Assembly (NCBI GenBank): GCA_013399895.1
Contig: VXBA01000881.1
Span: 5,368,770-5,432,769 of the forward strand
Length of the DNA stretch: 64,000 bases
From: Serilophus lunatus
Taxonomy: Eukaryota; Chordata; Aves; Passeriformes; Eurylaimidae
Reading direction: 5' to 3'
Made by a program: the position numbers and the translations under genes. The notes under the pieces were generated by a model, which did not search any database, was not told the origin of the DNA, and was given only the letters and a program-made list of their open reading frames with translations. Positions 11,501 through 21,800 of this stretch are shown piece by piece. Position 1 is the first letter of the stretch. Every line of letters begins with the position of its first letter.

Positions 11501-14500
11501 TGATGGCAGCAGGAGGTGTCCACTGGTAGGATAATCAAGGAATCCAGACTGGTTTGGGTTGGAAGGGACCTTAAAGCCCATCCAATTCTACCTGCCATGG
11601 CCAAGGACACCTCCCACTGTCCCAGGTTGCTCCAGCCTGCCCTTGGACACTTCCAGGGATGGGGCAGCCACAGCTTCTCTGGGCACCCTGTGCCAGGGCC
11701 TCCCCACCCTCACAGGGAAGAATTCCTTCCCAATATCCCATCAAACCCTCTAGCAATGCAAATCTCTGTAGAGTTTTGTGTGCTGGAAAGACCATGTCCA
11801 GGAGCACACGTGCCTGGGATTCCAGTTGCTGCCACTGGAGCAGCAGCATGAGGAGAGAACTGAGAATTCACATGTGGTTACACATGGAGCCGGGCGGGTG
11901 TGTCTGTGTCTCACACGCATGTTTTCATGTGGCAGCAGGAAAACTGGCTCATCAATTCCCAGGCGTGTGTAGGCACAGGCTTGTGCTTTGGTTTGTGGAG
12001 GAACATGGGCTGAGGTCAGGGAGCAGCAACTTGTGGATGGGAGAACTCCCAGAGGGAGCACAGCCTGGGCTGCAGTCACTTGGGCAGCGCTGACATCCAC
12101 AGTGCAAACATCCCACAGTACAAATATCCTTCCCAGTCCAGTGTGCCCCAGTGTAAATTTTGCAGTGCCTCTCTGCTCCCAGTGCCTCTTGTTCAATATC
12201 AAAACTCAAAAACCAGAAAAGTTCCTCACTTGCACCCTCCAGACCTCTCCACTCGTAGCAGTCCCAGGCTCACGAGCCCACCCAGGCACTGCCTGGCGTG
12301 GAGGAAGCAGGGGCAGGCAGCTGCTCAGCCCCAGGAACAAACACAGCTCCACTTTTTCAGGATCTCTGCTGCCTCTCTGCTCCCCAAGCCCTGGGACAGA
12401 CAGGGTGACTTCTGGTGGCAGAGGGTAGAGCAGGTGCTGGAGCTCTGGCTCTGCTCTGAGTCACCACCAGAAACTTTAGCTATTCCAGTCTCAAATTTCC
12501 TAATGGTGAAGATGTTATTCCACCACTGAAGGAAGGCAGAGCTGCCAGTTGTAATGGACAGACAGAAATATTCAATCAATGAGCCCAGCGTGGATCTGGG
12601 GATGAAGCCAGATGATGCATGAGGATCATAAGATGATGAGTAAGTACTTTCCCTTCCAAATAGTTTGAACAGCAACAAGCAGAGCCGTGCATTTGCACTT
12701 GGCAGGTTTCCCCACTTTGCATGCAGGATCCTTCCCCAGAAGCCAGAGCAGCTCAGTGCCTCATCCCCATGGACTTCCAATAAGTCTTACAACAGGGAGG
12801 AAGCAAGACCAGGATGATAAAGCTGAGCAAGAGCACAAATGACACAGCCCAAGTAATTACAGGATGGCTGGAGGGATTTTGATCATGAACAAAATAATGG
12901 TTGGGCTGAGAGAGGATTCCATGCCCCAGCAATTAAACACAAGTAACCTGGGGAGCCCAGCGAGTCAGTCTGGGTGCAGGGAGAAGGGATTTGCCACGGA
13001 GGGAATTACAAATACTGTTGATAAAAGCTGTTTGTCCCCCTGTGCTGGGGATTGTGGCGCAGGACCCCGAGGGATCCCTGTTTTGGCAGTTCTCAGGCCT
13101 TGCTAGAGTGCAGCAATAACCCACTTGCCCAAGGCTGAGCCCATTTCACTTTCCTCTTGCTCAGCTCTATCTCTTCCATCACCACTCCCCAGACTGACAC
13201 CCAAACCTGCTCTGCCTCCCTGGTCACCAGGGAAGAGCCTTGGCCCTGAGCCCTTCCCTCAGCTCCAAACCTTTCCCATCTCTCCAGAGCCAGGACAGGG
13301 CTGAGCCCAGTGCCCAGGATTCATGGACTGATCACTTCTGTGTGCACCAACTCCTTCCCAGACCCTCTCACTCTTTGGGTTTAGGTTTCCCAAAGCTCTT
13401 GAGCTTTGTCAAACTCCTGCTGTGACCATTGCCTGACCCAAGTGACAGCGACCTGTTTGTGTGTTTGCTGGGGTGAGCACATGGGACAACTGGTGACATC
13501 CTGTGCCACCTCCCCCCTCCTCCTGTTGGCACCTCAGTTCAGGGAGCACCCTCTGCTGGGCTCTGGCAGCTCCCCCCTTGCCCTCAGCCACCCAAAGCAG
13601 ATGCAAAGCAGCACCTTCAGCACCCACAGGGGCTCGGGGGAATGCCAGCAGCCTGCACAGCATCAAGAAATGCAGCAGGATTTGGTTCCTCCTCCTGCCT
13701 TCAGGGGCTGTGTTAGCTCTGGAGAGGAGCAGCCCCAGCTGCTGTGTGTGCATGAGGGTTTGGAGCTGCTCCCAGGGGAGCTGCCACAGGCAAGGGAAGG
13801 TTTTGAGGCTTTTGGGGGTGCAAGCACAGCCACAGCCCCCTCCTTGCCGTTCCTCCTCTTTCCCAATCCACTGCCAGCACACAGCTTTGACAGCACACAT
13901 GGAAAATCACATCAGATGGACACAGCAATGCAAAAATGTGTTAAAAAGAAAACCCAATCCCAGTGCTTATATAAGTGTGGAAGGTACAGAGAAAAGTAAT
14001 GGAAAAATCCTGCTTGTCAATGGGAAGGACTGATTGGATCATCACTGCAGGAGCAGAGTTTAAGGGAATGTGCTCCGCCCTCTACCACTGGCTCAGGATC
14101 TGCCTCCTGCCCATACCTGCCCTGCACACAGGGGACAGGGCTGGCATTCCCTGTGCCAAGGCTGGCAGCCTGGTCAGGCACCATTTCACCTCAGGCTGGG
14201 CTAATCTAAGTGATTTTGTGCCAACAGCAGCTGTTTTTTTCCTCAGGGGCCATCCAGCCTTTCCCAGTCCATTCCCAAGTCTCATGGACCACATTTTCTC
14301 ACAGGACACTCCCTCCCTTCCAACCTCTCTACTCCCAGGGAAGCCAATCCCTTATTCCTGCTGTTCATGCCTTATCTTCTCCCCTGTAACTCGTTACCTC
14401 CTACCTATGGCAGCTTCTTTTCTTCTTTCCAAGCCCTTAGAGGAGAATGTCACAAACAGCTTTGGAAAGAAATCTACCCACCTATGGACTAGACCACCAG

Positions 14501-15013
14501 CATTCCCAGTCCCTGACTCCTTCCAGGAGCCCAGACCTGGCAGCAGGACTGTGGTCCAGCCCCTTGACCACAGGGTGTCACGTCTGTGCAACTGTTTAGT
14601 CAAGGGAAGTTTTCAAAAATCTTTGATGCAAAAAATTCTGACAGTTTGGAAGCCAAACCCTGCACAATAGCTCTGGCAACATTTGGCAGCTTCAAAGAAA
14701 TGGCAAAAAAGGGGGAAAAAGAACAATTTCAGCTTTGCCCTCAATGTGCTTTGGCAGGGTCTACAATTCTACCCTGCTGCAGAGGTGCTGCTTCTCCTGC
14801 AGCTGTGTCTCCTTCAGCACATGGTTACACGGAATATTTAATAGTGGCTTTAAAAAAAAAATCAAAACCAAAACATGATGATTCATAAATACTACGTGAT
14901 CCCAACCAGGGCTATTTGCATTGGAAATGGACATTCTGGATGCACTTCAGAACTTACCCAGGGATGTAATAGGGGTTTCTGGGGAAGATGCTGTTTCCCC
15001 TGGAGGCTGCCAT
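5876..15013 (-). CDS. CIMIP2A: Ciliary microtubule inner protein 2A (FAM166A) gene, exons 1-5
   Basis: Member of the FAM166/CIMIP2 family, proteins bound inside the doublet microtubules of motile cilia and sperm flagella. Coding exons on the minus strand are 15013-14958, 11468-11299, 7760-7468, 6619-6502 and 5970-5876. All have AG/GT borders and phases that agree, giving 244 residues so far. The N terminus carries the family motif YYIPGYGGYIPQ, then a segment matching human FAM166A (KTYGRATHD, DPSVRKSPRSVL, then a DEFSS-type end). Exon 5 starts with the second family motif GYAGFIP. The ATG context (-3 A, +4 G) is good. Human FAM166A has about 317 residues and ends in a third repeat (FYMGFIP type). 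No clear counterpart was found; a doubtful last exon is listed separately. The middle exon is GC-rich and poorly conserved. The tail-to-tail neighbour TUBB4B matches the human arrangement. FAM166B-like is the alternative call. Confidence 0.82.
6502..6619 (-). CDS. CIMIP2A: CIMIP2A coding exon 4
   Basis: Acceptor TTTTAAG, donor TTTAG|GTAAAA. Encodes LLQTGGVTLPGGAEIPYEEQ and onward to NAIRQKVTL, aligning with the region before the second family motif in FAM166A. Confidence 0.75.
7468..7760 (-). CDS. CIMIP2A: CIMIP2A coding exon 3 (GC-rich)
   Basis: Acceptor CCCGCAG, donor GCG|GTGAGT; 293 bases, open in the phase set by exon 2. It encodes a Pro/Gly/Arg-rich low-conservation linker that begins GYTPYDATATSPELVIGP. 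The GC content is far above the flanking introns. Confidence 0.75.
7964..8014. repeat. 17-bp tandem repeat, three copies
   Basis: Three near-perfect copies of ACACCCCTGCAGCTGCA. They contain PstI/PvuII-like palindromic cores (CTGCAG, CAGCTG). Located in CIMIP2A intron 2. Confidence 0.9.
8128..8270 (+). mobile_element. tRNA-derived SINE with CR1 tail (TguSINE1-like)
   Basis: The head resembles tRNA-Ile, including an A-box-like TGAGCTCAGTTG at about 8134-8145 and a B-box-like GGTTCCATCCC at 8180-8190. The tail is CR1-type (GACTGGATGATCCTTGTGGG, then ATTCTGTGATTCTGTG). A tRNA-Ile head fused to a CR1 3' end is the structure known for the zebra finch SINE TguSINE1, moved in trans by CR1. The head has several mutated tRNA positions, so this is not a tRNA gene. 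Confidence 0.75.
8528..8567. repeat. 40-base poly-C homopolymer
   Basis: An uninterrupted run of C (G on the minus strand) in CIMIP2A intron 2. The minus-strand transcript would contain a 40-base poly-G, which could form G-quadruplexes. The exact length is likely to vary and to be error-prone in assemblies. Confidence 0.95.
8930..8984 (+). mobile_element. CR1 3'-end fragment
   Basis: Short remnant of the CR1 3' end: GGTTGGACTTGATGATCTTA, then CCAACCTGAATGATTC. Confidence 0.75.
9508..9760 (-). mobile_element. CR1 LINE fragment
   Basis: Starts TCATGGAATCACAGAATTTC, the reverse complement of the CR1 terminal ATTCTGTGATTCYATGA. It continues through GGATCATCCAGTCCAACCCC and the Pro/Ala-like CTCTGGCAGCCTTGGGGC region. 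The same subfamily recurs at 59359-59655. Confidence 0.88.
11299..11468 (-). CDS. CIMIP2A: CIMIP2A coding exon 2
   Basis: Acceptor CCTCCTCAG, donor CAG|GTGAGC. It completes the motif GYGGYIPQYAFRFGKTYG and carries DPSVRKSPRSVLAPLHK, which is the strongest match to human FAM166A. Confidence 0.88.
11529..11765 (-). mobile_element. CR1 LINE fragment
   Basis: GGTTTGGGTTGGAAGGGACC followed by GGGCAGCCACAGCTTCTCTG, the reverse-oriented 3' end of CR1. It lies about 60 bases outside CIMIP2A exon 2, in intron 1. Confidence 0.9.
14958..15013 (-). CDS. CIMIP2A: CIMIP2A coding exon 1
   Basis: Start ATG at 15013-15011. Encodes MAASRGNSIFPRNPYYIP plus two bases of a glycine codon, ending at the donor GG|GTAAGT. 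Confidence 0.82.
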
Positions 15014-15589
15014 GATGATGTTACAGATGGGGATGGTGTTGGGGGGAAGGAGACACAGCAAAACCTGGTCACCAGGGAACCTCTGTGATGTCAGCACCCA
15101 ACACAGCTCCACCTGCAGCACAGAACTCCTCAGGTTCTCCTGGACACAGCTCTTTGCTCCCCCACCTGCAGGTTTTGGAAGTGTTTGCCAGGTGTCCTGG
15201 AGGCTCAGAGCCCTGGGGACAGCAGTGCCAGATGATCCCCATAAGTGGCCACAGCACAAATACGTGTCCATGGTGCAGTTCATGTCCACCACAGGACTCA
15301 GGAAAGCCTGGCTGTGCCTACCTGGTCAGGCCAGTGCTGTCCATACACTTCAGGCCATCAAGGAAACCTCAAAGCAGAGGTTCAGGGACTCAGTGGAAGG
15401 CCCAGCTCTCCTCTCCTTCCTTGCTGCCCTCCCAGAGTGGCTGTTTGAGGATGTGATCCATCACTGCCAGCTTCATGCAGGATAAAGGTCATTCCCATTC
15501 CCAACAGCACATGGTCATGCTGTCTTGGGTGTGGTGGGTGTCTCCCCCCTTGAGCTGAAGAATGCGGGGCTCCTGTTTATTGAACAGCC

Positions 15590-15765
15590 CAGAATCCTAG
15601 AATGGTTTGGGTTGCAAAGGACCCTAAAGATCTTCTCACATCCACCACAGGCAGGGACAAGCCCTGTCCAGCCTGGCCTTGGACACTTCCCAGGGAACTG
15701 GGCTCCCACTGCCTCCAGGGTTGGGGCAGCCAGAGCTTCTCTGGGCAACCTGTTGAATATTTGAG
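15590..15765 (-). mobile_element. CR1 LINE fragment
   Basis: AGAATGGTTTGGGTTGCAAA followed by a tract reading GGGGCAGCCAGAGCTTCTCT and ending near GGCAACCTGTT. This is the CR1 3' region in reverse orientation. Confidence 0.85.
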
Positions 15766-16044
15766 GGTTGTTCTCATCTGTTAGGTGCCTCAGTTTCCCC
15801 AAAATTGTATTTGAACAGATGGAAATGCTGCTTTGACTCCTGTCCTTGGTGCCTAAACTGTGAGAATTGGTATTGTCAGCCTTTATAAAATGGTATTTGA
15901 GTTTGCCCAAGTATCTGAGCTCTGAGCAGGGGCAAAACTGCCCAGCAACCCCAGGTCTGTGGGGTGGATGGATCTGCCAGGGGTAAGATGGTTCTTCTCA
16001 GAGGTACACAAGGGAAGGCCAAGAGGGAACAGGCAAAAGGCCCA

Positions 16045-16165
16045 CCAGACATAAGGAAAAGTTCTCTTTCCTGAGCAAGGAACAGCCCTGGGACAGGGTC
16101 AGGGGAGGGAGTAGCATCTCCAAACTTGGACATCTTCAAAACCCAGATGGTCCAGGCCTGGAGCA
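16045..16165 (+). mobile_element. Old CR1 LINE fragment
   Basis: Diverged CR1 3'-region match: AGGAAAAGTTCTCTTTCCTG, then a CTCCAAACTTGGACATCTTC segment that corresponds to the CR1 'ttggagatattcaaaac' stretch. Confidence 0.55.
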
Positions 16166-16374
16166 CCCCAAGGAAACTTTGAAATTAGCTCAGCTTTGAG
16201 TGGACAGGTTCATAAGGGATCTACAAAGCCTAAAGCATCTGATTTTAACACTGAGATGAAAAGGTTGCTCATTAAAATGCAGGCACCAACCAACCATCCC
16301 AGACCCAGCCAGGTCCCAACAGCCCAAGAGGCGCTTGGGCCAGCACCTTTCCAGCATTTCCAAAAGCTCCCTCA

Positions 16375-16426
16375 AAGCTCATTTCTTGAAATGAGCTTTC
16401 TTGAAAGCTGCTTTCTTGAAGTGGCT
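16375..16426. promoter_or_regulatory. Cluster of TTCTTGAA palindromes (heat-shock-element-like)
   Basis: Three copies at 15-base spacing of TTTCTTGAA (starting at 16382, 16397 and 16412). The first lies in a perfect 11-base inverted repeat around a TT centre (16375-16398), and the second in GCTTTCTTGAAAGC (16395-16408). TTCnnGAA is the half-site pair bound by heat shock factors. The copies are spaced, not fused into the usual trimer, so function is only a possibility. The site is about 1.4 kb upstream of the CIMIP2A start. Confidence 0.45.
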
Positions 16427-17406
16427 GCTCTCTCTGAACATGGGGGTCACACACACAAAGAGTTACTGCACAACCACACCAAAGCATCAATTCTCAGGGC
16501 AGACACCTGGGTAAAAAAAAAAAAAGTAGAAATTCCCTTTTGTCAAGGTTATCGTTAGAATTTATTGATATGAGAGAAACATTGAATGTCAACATGTCAC
16601 TGGAGGAACAGCACATCCCAATGGAGCCCCTCCAGAGACAGCACAGCACTCCAGGAGCTCCACAGCTCAGGGCTGTGTGTTACTGGGGGACATTCTCTGG
16701 GACAAGACAGAAACACTCCAGAAATACAACAGCTGAGTGGTTTGCCAGGCACTGGTGCCCTACAGGCTGCAGCAGGGACCTGCTGGCTCTGGTTCCCACA
16801 GCCCAGCTTTGGAGAGATGGCACACACTGGGAATGGAGCTCACCCTGGGCCCCTCCAGTCACAGGGGAAAGAAACCTGGGGGTGAGATTCACCTGAGCCC
16901 TTGCAGGGAGGTGAGATGACTTGGGCTCTTCTGCTCCTTGGCCATAAAGGGGCTCAGAGGAGCAGCTCAGAGAGGACACCCTGGACTGGGGCTGCAGCAG
17001 GACAGGAAACCCTGGGAATGGTCCTTCCAAGTGAACTGCAGCTGGAAAACTTCACAAGGGTGTTTGTTCTGCCCAGGGAGCAGACACAGCCATGCCACGC
17101 TCCATCCTGGCATCTGCCAATGCAGAAACAGGGTTTCTCCTTCAACACAATTCCCCTTGTGTTGTAACTGCTCAGACACTCCCTCTCTCAGCACAGACAG
17201 CCACTCATCTATGCTTGTGGCTAAGATAAAAATTATCTTTGTAATCTTTACTGGAAATATATGCTATGGTGGACACTGCTTAAAAAAAAGCCAGGTGCTG
17301 AGCCTCTCTCTTCTCCCAGCTTATGAAACATTTGGTTTGGTCCTAAGTTGCTAAACAATTAGAGGGAATAGAGTATTCCCCAGGCACCTGGTAAATCCAC
17401 AATGGA

Positions 17407-18714
17407 TTTATTGTAGAAACACACTGAATTCCCTCACTCACTCCAAATGGATTTCAGAGCCCTCTAAAACCCTCCAGAGAATGAGCTGTTTGTGACATGA
17501 CACACAAACCAACCCCAAGTTCAGTGAGGAAGCACCCAAAATAAAGGACAGGGCCCCACTGAGGGTATGTGCCAACCCAGCTCCCAGGGCCAGGTGGCAT
17601 GACAATGACAGAGCCTGGGCTGAGGTGCTCCTGCCTGGCCCATGGCAGGAACCTGCTGCAGACCTGGAGAGGACCCTCTGACACCAGACATACGTTTGAG
17701 GGACACCCCAAACATACACGTGCCAGGGGGGACCCGTGTGCTGCTCCTGTCCCTCTGGTGGGAGCTGTGACAAGTGACAAGGAGGGTTCTGCTCTCAGCC
17801 ACCCAGTTTCACCAAATCTGAGTTCCCTCTCACACGTAACAGCATTGACTTAGAGATCTCATATTGATGGGTAATTATACAGGATTAATTGCACATCAGT
17901 CCATTGTGGCTACAAGTTCATTAGGTTAATAAATCTACATAGTGACAGTAGTACAGTATCAGCTACTTCTCAATACAAACTCCCTAGCCTAGCCTTAATC
18001 TGTAGGTCAGAGGAAGACCTTCCGATGACCTTTAACATTCATTTTCAAAATTATTTTTTTCTAGAAAAAAAAAATCCAGTGTGGGGAAAACGCACATATA
18101 TAACCAAAGCAGTGCTTAACAACCACAGGAAAACAGAACATCGCCTTGGACTCTTGTTTCAGCATCCTCTGTGGACCCTGGCAGTGTTACTCCCAAAGGG
18201 TTGCCAAAATGCTCCGTCAGTTCCCAAGTCCCTTAAACCATTTCCCAGCTCCAGACGTTTCTGGCCTCTCACTATTGTCTGTAGCAAGAGCACACAGAAA
18301 CACTTGCTAATGTGCACAAGACTTCCATCTGATTTAATGGAATAGCTCTAGAAGGGTCAAGTCTTTCCTTCTAGAAACCTGCTCTCGCCGACCGGCGCCT
18401 TCCAGCCAGGAGAGAGCTCCAAGTCCCTCCAAGGTTTCACTCATTCCTTTTGCCCAAAGGTGTACGAGTATCCAATAAACCCCCTCTCACAGTATTCCCA
18501 GGAAATGATTCAGAAGAGGAGATGATTTTTCAACCAAATGAGATCCTCTGGTCCTGTGTGTCAGACCATGGCCAATAGAACGAGCAGCTGCCATGGACGT
18601 CTCAAATAGGGCCCAGTCGGGGAGGGGAGTGAGGTGGCCTGACCATCTTCTGTGAGGAACAGGCAGAGACCCCAAAGTCACTCTGTTCTCGACAGTTTGT
18701 CTCTCTTCCTGGAG
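17407..18714 (-). other. Probable 3' UTR of the discoidin domain receptor gene
   Basis: The stretch after the receptor stop codon is free of recognised repeats and genes. Minus-strand polyadenylation candidates are ATTAAA at 18338-18333 (a 3' UTR of about 380 bases) and AATAAA at 17412-17407 (about 1.3 kb). Which is used cannot be told from sequence alone. Confidence 0.4.
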
Positions 18715-18855
18715 TCAAATGTTTGATTCCATTTGTTCTAGCAGGAAGTGGTGAATCATGTCAAAAGTGGGACGATCTTTTATATCCCTGCTCCAGCATT
18801 TCAGCATCAGGTCGAACACAGGGTTAGGACACAGAGGAGTCTGGGAGAGATAGAT
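18715..18855 (-). CDS. Receptor coding exon 16: kinase end and stop
   Basis: Residues 828-873: IYLSQTPLCPNPVFDLMLKC, WSRDIKDRPTFDMIHHFLLE, QMESNI, then TGA at 18717-18715. The tail is short, as in DDR1 and DDR2. Confidence 0.95.
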   Translation of the reverse strand: MYLSQTPLCPNPVFDLMLKCWSRDIKDRPTFDMIHHFLLEQMESNI

Positions 18856-21800
18856 CTGAAAGGAAGAGAGTTACAGCTGTTTCAGTGGGATTTGCATGGG
18901 GGAGCTGAACCTTTACTAAAGTAACAGCAAAAGACAGTTTCATTCCAGGTTTACAAGACACAGCCACCATGCAATGTTTGAAATCAGCCTGAGCCTGGCA
19001 CTGGAGTCTGGATGGAGCCTCCACTCAAACAGCACCACAGACACTCTGCCAACTTGTCTGATGAGCTGGTCACAAAACAGGCCTTTGTCCCTCAGAAAAC
19101 ATAAATGTTTCAGAGGGATTTGTCTTCCAAGAGACAGCAAAACACAAATCAAAACCAAATTTACCACAATAAAATCCAAATACTTTCAACTCACCGTAGA
19201 CAACCCATGAAGCTTTCTAAGCATCGTGACAGCTTGTTAGCAGAGACAGAAAAAACACCTTTTAGAGCTTATCTACAGCACAGCTTGGCAGAATGATTTT
19301 ATTTCTCCTCTCATTGTTTAGGCTCACAGCTCTTGGCTAAGTGGGACACAGTGAGTAAAACCCCACATCATTTTAATTCCTGTAATTCTTTGGAGCTAAA
19401 GGTGAATTTTGGGAAACAGTGAACTCTCTTGAACTGACACTCCACAGTTTTGGGTACTGAGATGGAGTGTCCTGCCCCATCTGTCTCCTACTGAGGGCAG
19501 CAGCAGAGGGGTGCACAGTGCTGGGAGTGAGAGGGGACAAAATGACACAGAAAAGCCCTTCAGCAACTGGAAATGGCCAAAGGCTTCTCGGCATGTGTAC
19601 AGATACTACAGAGAGTATCTAATCCCTGGGAACTAACAACTCCTCCCTCCCACATCAGTGAGTGCCTCCTCAAGTTTCAGAGGCAATGCTAGTGGGAGAC
19701 AGCTGACAAAGGCATTGTGCAGGAGAGCCTGGAAAAGCTAAGGACAGGGAAGAGTGAAGCATATTAAGAAAGAAGCACTTGACAGGGCCAAGGAATTCTT
19801 CCAGTGGGACTCAAAGAGAAAACCTGGTACAATGAGCCCAGATAAAGGGGAGGAGAGGCTGAACACACGTGAGAAGATCAGCAACAGAAGCAGAGACTCC
19901 TGCAGAAAAGGCAAGACCAGCAGAGAGCCCCTGGATGGGTGAGGGGCTCAAGTAACAGGAGTCTGGTTGCTTCCTTACCTGCCTGCCCTGGCTCCTGAAG
20001 AACTCTCCCGTGTTCTCAATGACCTGCTCATCCGAGAGGAGGCTGTAGGGCTGCTCCTTGCACAGCACAAACATCTCCCACAGGGTCACCCCAAATGCCC
20101 ACACGTCGCTGGCTGTGGTGAACTTGCCCTGTGGACAGAAAGGATCTCGTAAGTCCAGGCTGTTCCCAGCCCCCATTCAGCAAAACCACTCCAGTCTGTG
20201 CCCTCTGCAGCTGAACACGAGGATGGAGGATCTACACCTGGGAAAACACTCCAAAAAGGGACAGCAGGGCAGGTCAGCTGCTCCCAGCTACACAAAAAGG
20301 GACCAAGGCATGACAGGGGTGTTTGAGGGGCAGGAGCAGCATGTGAGGGTCCCCATGGGGCACTAAGAAGGTGCAGGTTTCACTGGGGCAAAGCTTTTGT
20401 TACAGAGAGCAGGTCCCAGAAAAAAACAGAGACTTCTGTCCCTCCTGAGACAGCCTGTTTGCAGCACAAGAAAGTGAACTGGAGGGGTAGATAGCCACTG
20501 CTTACCTCCACCTGAAAGAGCTGTGAACACAGAAAAGCCTTTGAAGGGGAAGCAATGCCCTCAGGGTGAAAGCAGAGCTGGAGCAGATTCCAGACTTAGA
20601 AAAAAGCCCAAGATAATTTTGATTTTTGCACATTTAGAAGGCAGTGACAGTCTGCTTGCTGTCCCTGTTTTCTGTCTTTGAAAAATGTGCCCAAACTGGC
20701 TGCCTTTGGAACAATGTGTTTCTGAAGAAGCAAAAAGATTGTTCAGAAAATAACACAAAACACTTGGGGGCTGGAGGGCCTGTTTGGGCAGAAAACATCC
20801 AAGCCCTGCATTACCCAGGCTTAATATGGCAACTCTTGGAGTCTGTCAAGGTTTGGAAGAGGTTCACACAAGGAAGATGGGAGTGACTTATGGTTTGGAT
20901 GCAGCTGTAACCAAAACAAGAGGGTGAATTTAGGAAAGCTTAGACCTGGCAGCCTTTATAGCAGAGGTAACTACAACTTTTCTGAGTACTTGTTGAGTGT
21001 GTTGTAAGAAAGTACAACCAAGTGATCTCACCAACTCCTCTGGGAAAGAAATATAGAGATGAATATTAAGGAACTGCCTCCAGACTGGATGTGTTTGGGC
21101 TGTGGAACAATCTCCTGAGGGGAGACAGCAGGACCCTTGAACACAAAACAAAACCCTAACCTCAAAACCAGACTTGGCACATGACATCAGGAAGTTTTGT
21201 CCCTGTCCCTCAGAACTTCCCAGCTGGAAAATAAGCACAGAAAGGCAACTTCCTTACAATTCCAGCAGGAATCCTGAATGGCAGGCACAGATGAGGGCTG
21301 AGGACAGGGATGTCACCCAGAAGGACATGGACAAGCTCAAGGGGGCCCATGAGAAACTCACAGGATTCAACAAGGACAAGTGCTGGTGCTGCACCTGGAT
21401 TGGGGCAACCCCCAGGATCAATCCAGGCTGGGGATGAACAACCAGACCAGGAGCAGCCCTGGGAGAAGGACTTGTGGGGGCTGGTGGGGCACAGGCTGGA
21501 CATGACCCAGCCCAGAAACGCCCCCTGCCCTGGGCTGAGCCCCCAGTGTGGGCAGCAGGGGAGGGGGGGATTGTGCCCCTCTGCCCCCTCAGGTGAGACC
21601 CCACCTGCAGAGCTGCTCCAGCCCTGGGGAACAGCACAGGGAGGACATGGAGCTGCTGGAGAGAGGCCAGAGATGCTCTGAGGGCTGGAGAGGGACTCTG
21701 CCTGGAGGGACAGGACAAGGAAGAATGGCTTCCCACTGCCAGAGGGTTAGATGGGATATTGGGAAGGAATTCTTGGCTGGGAGGGTGGGCAGGCCCTGGC

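Larger units (their letters stand above)
15014..17406. other. Intergenic interval: CIMIP2A upstream region and receptor 3' flank
   Basis: Contains the CIMIP2A promoter region just above 15013, two CR1 fragments and a palindrome cluster, all listed separately. No further coding exon was recognised. No obvious CpG-rich promoter is seen next to CIMIP2A exon 1. Confidence 0.5.

Noticed and set aside
12325..12780. 151-codon minus-strand open frame containing GFIP, inside CIMIP2A intron 1
   Set aside because: The GFIP string is isolated, the family context is absent, and including it would break the phase-consistent exon 1 to exon 2 junction.
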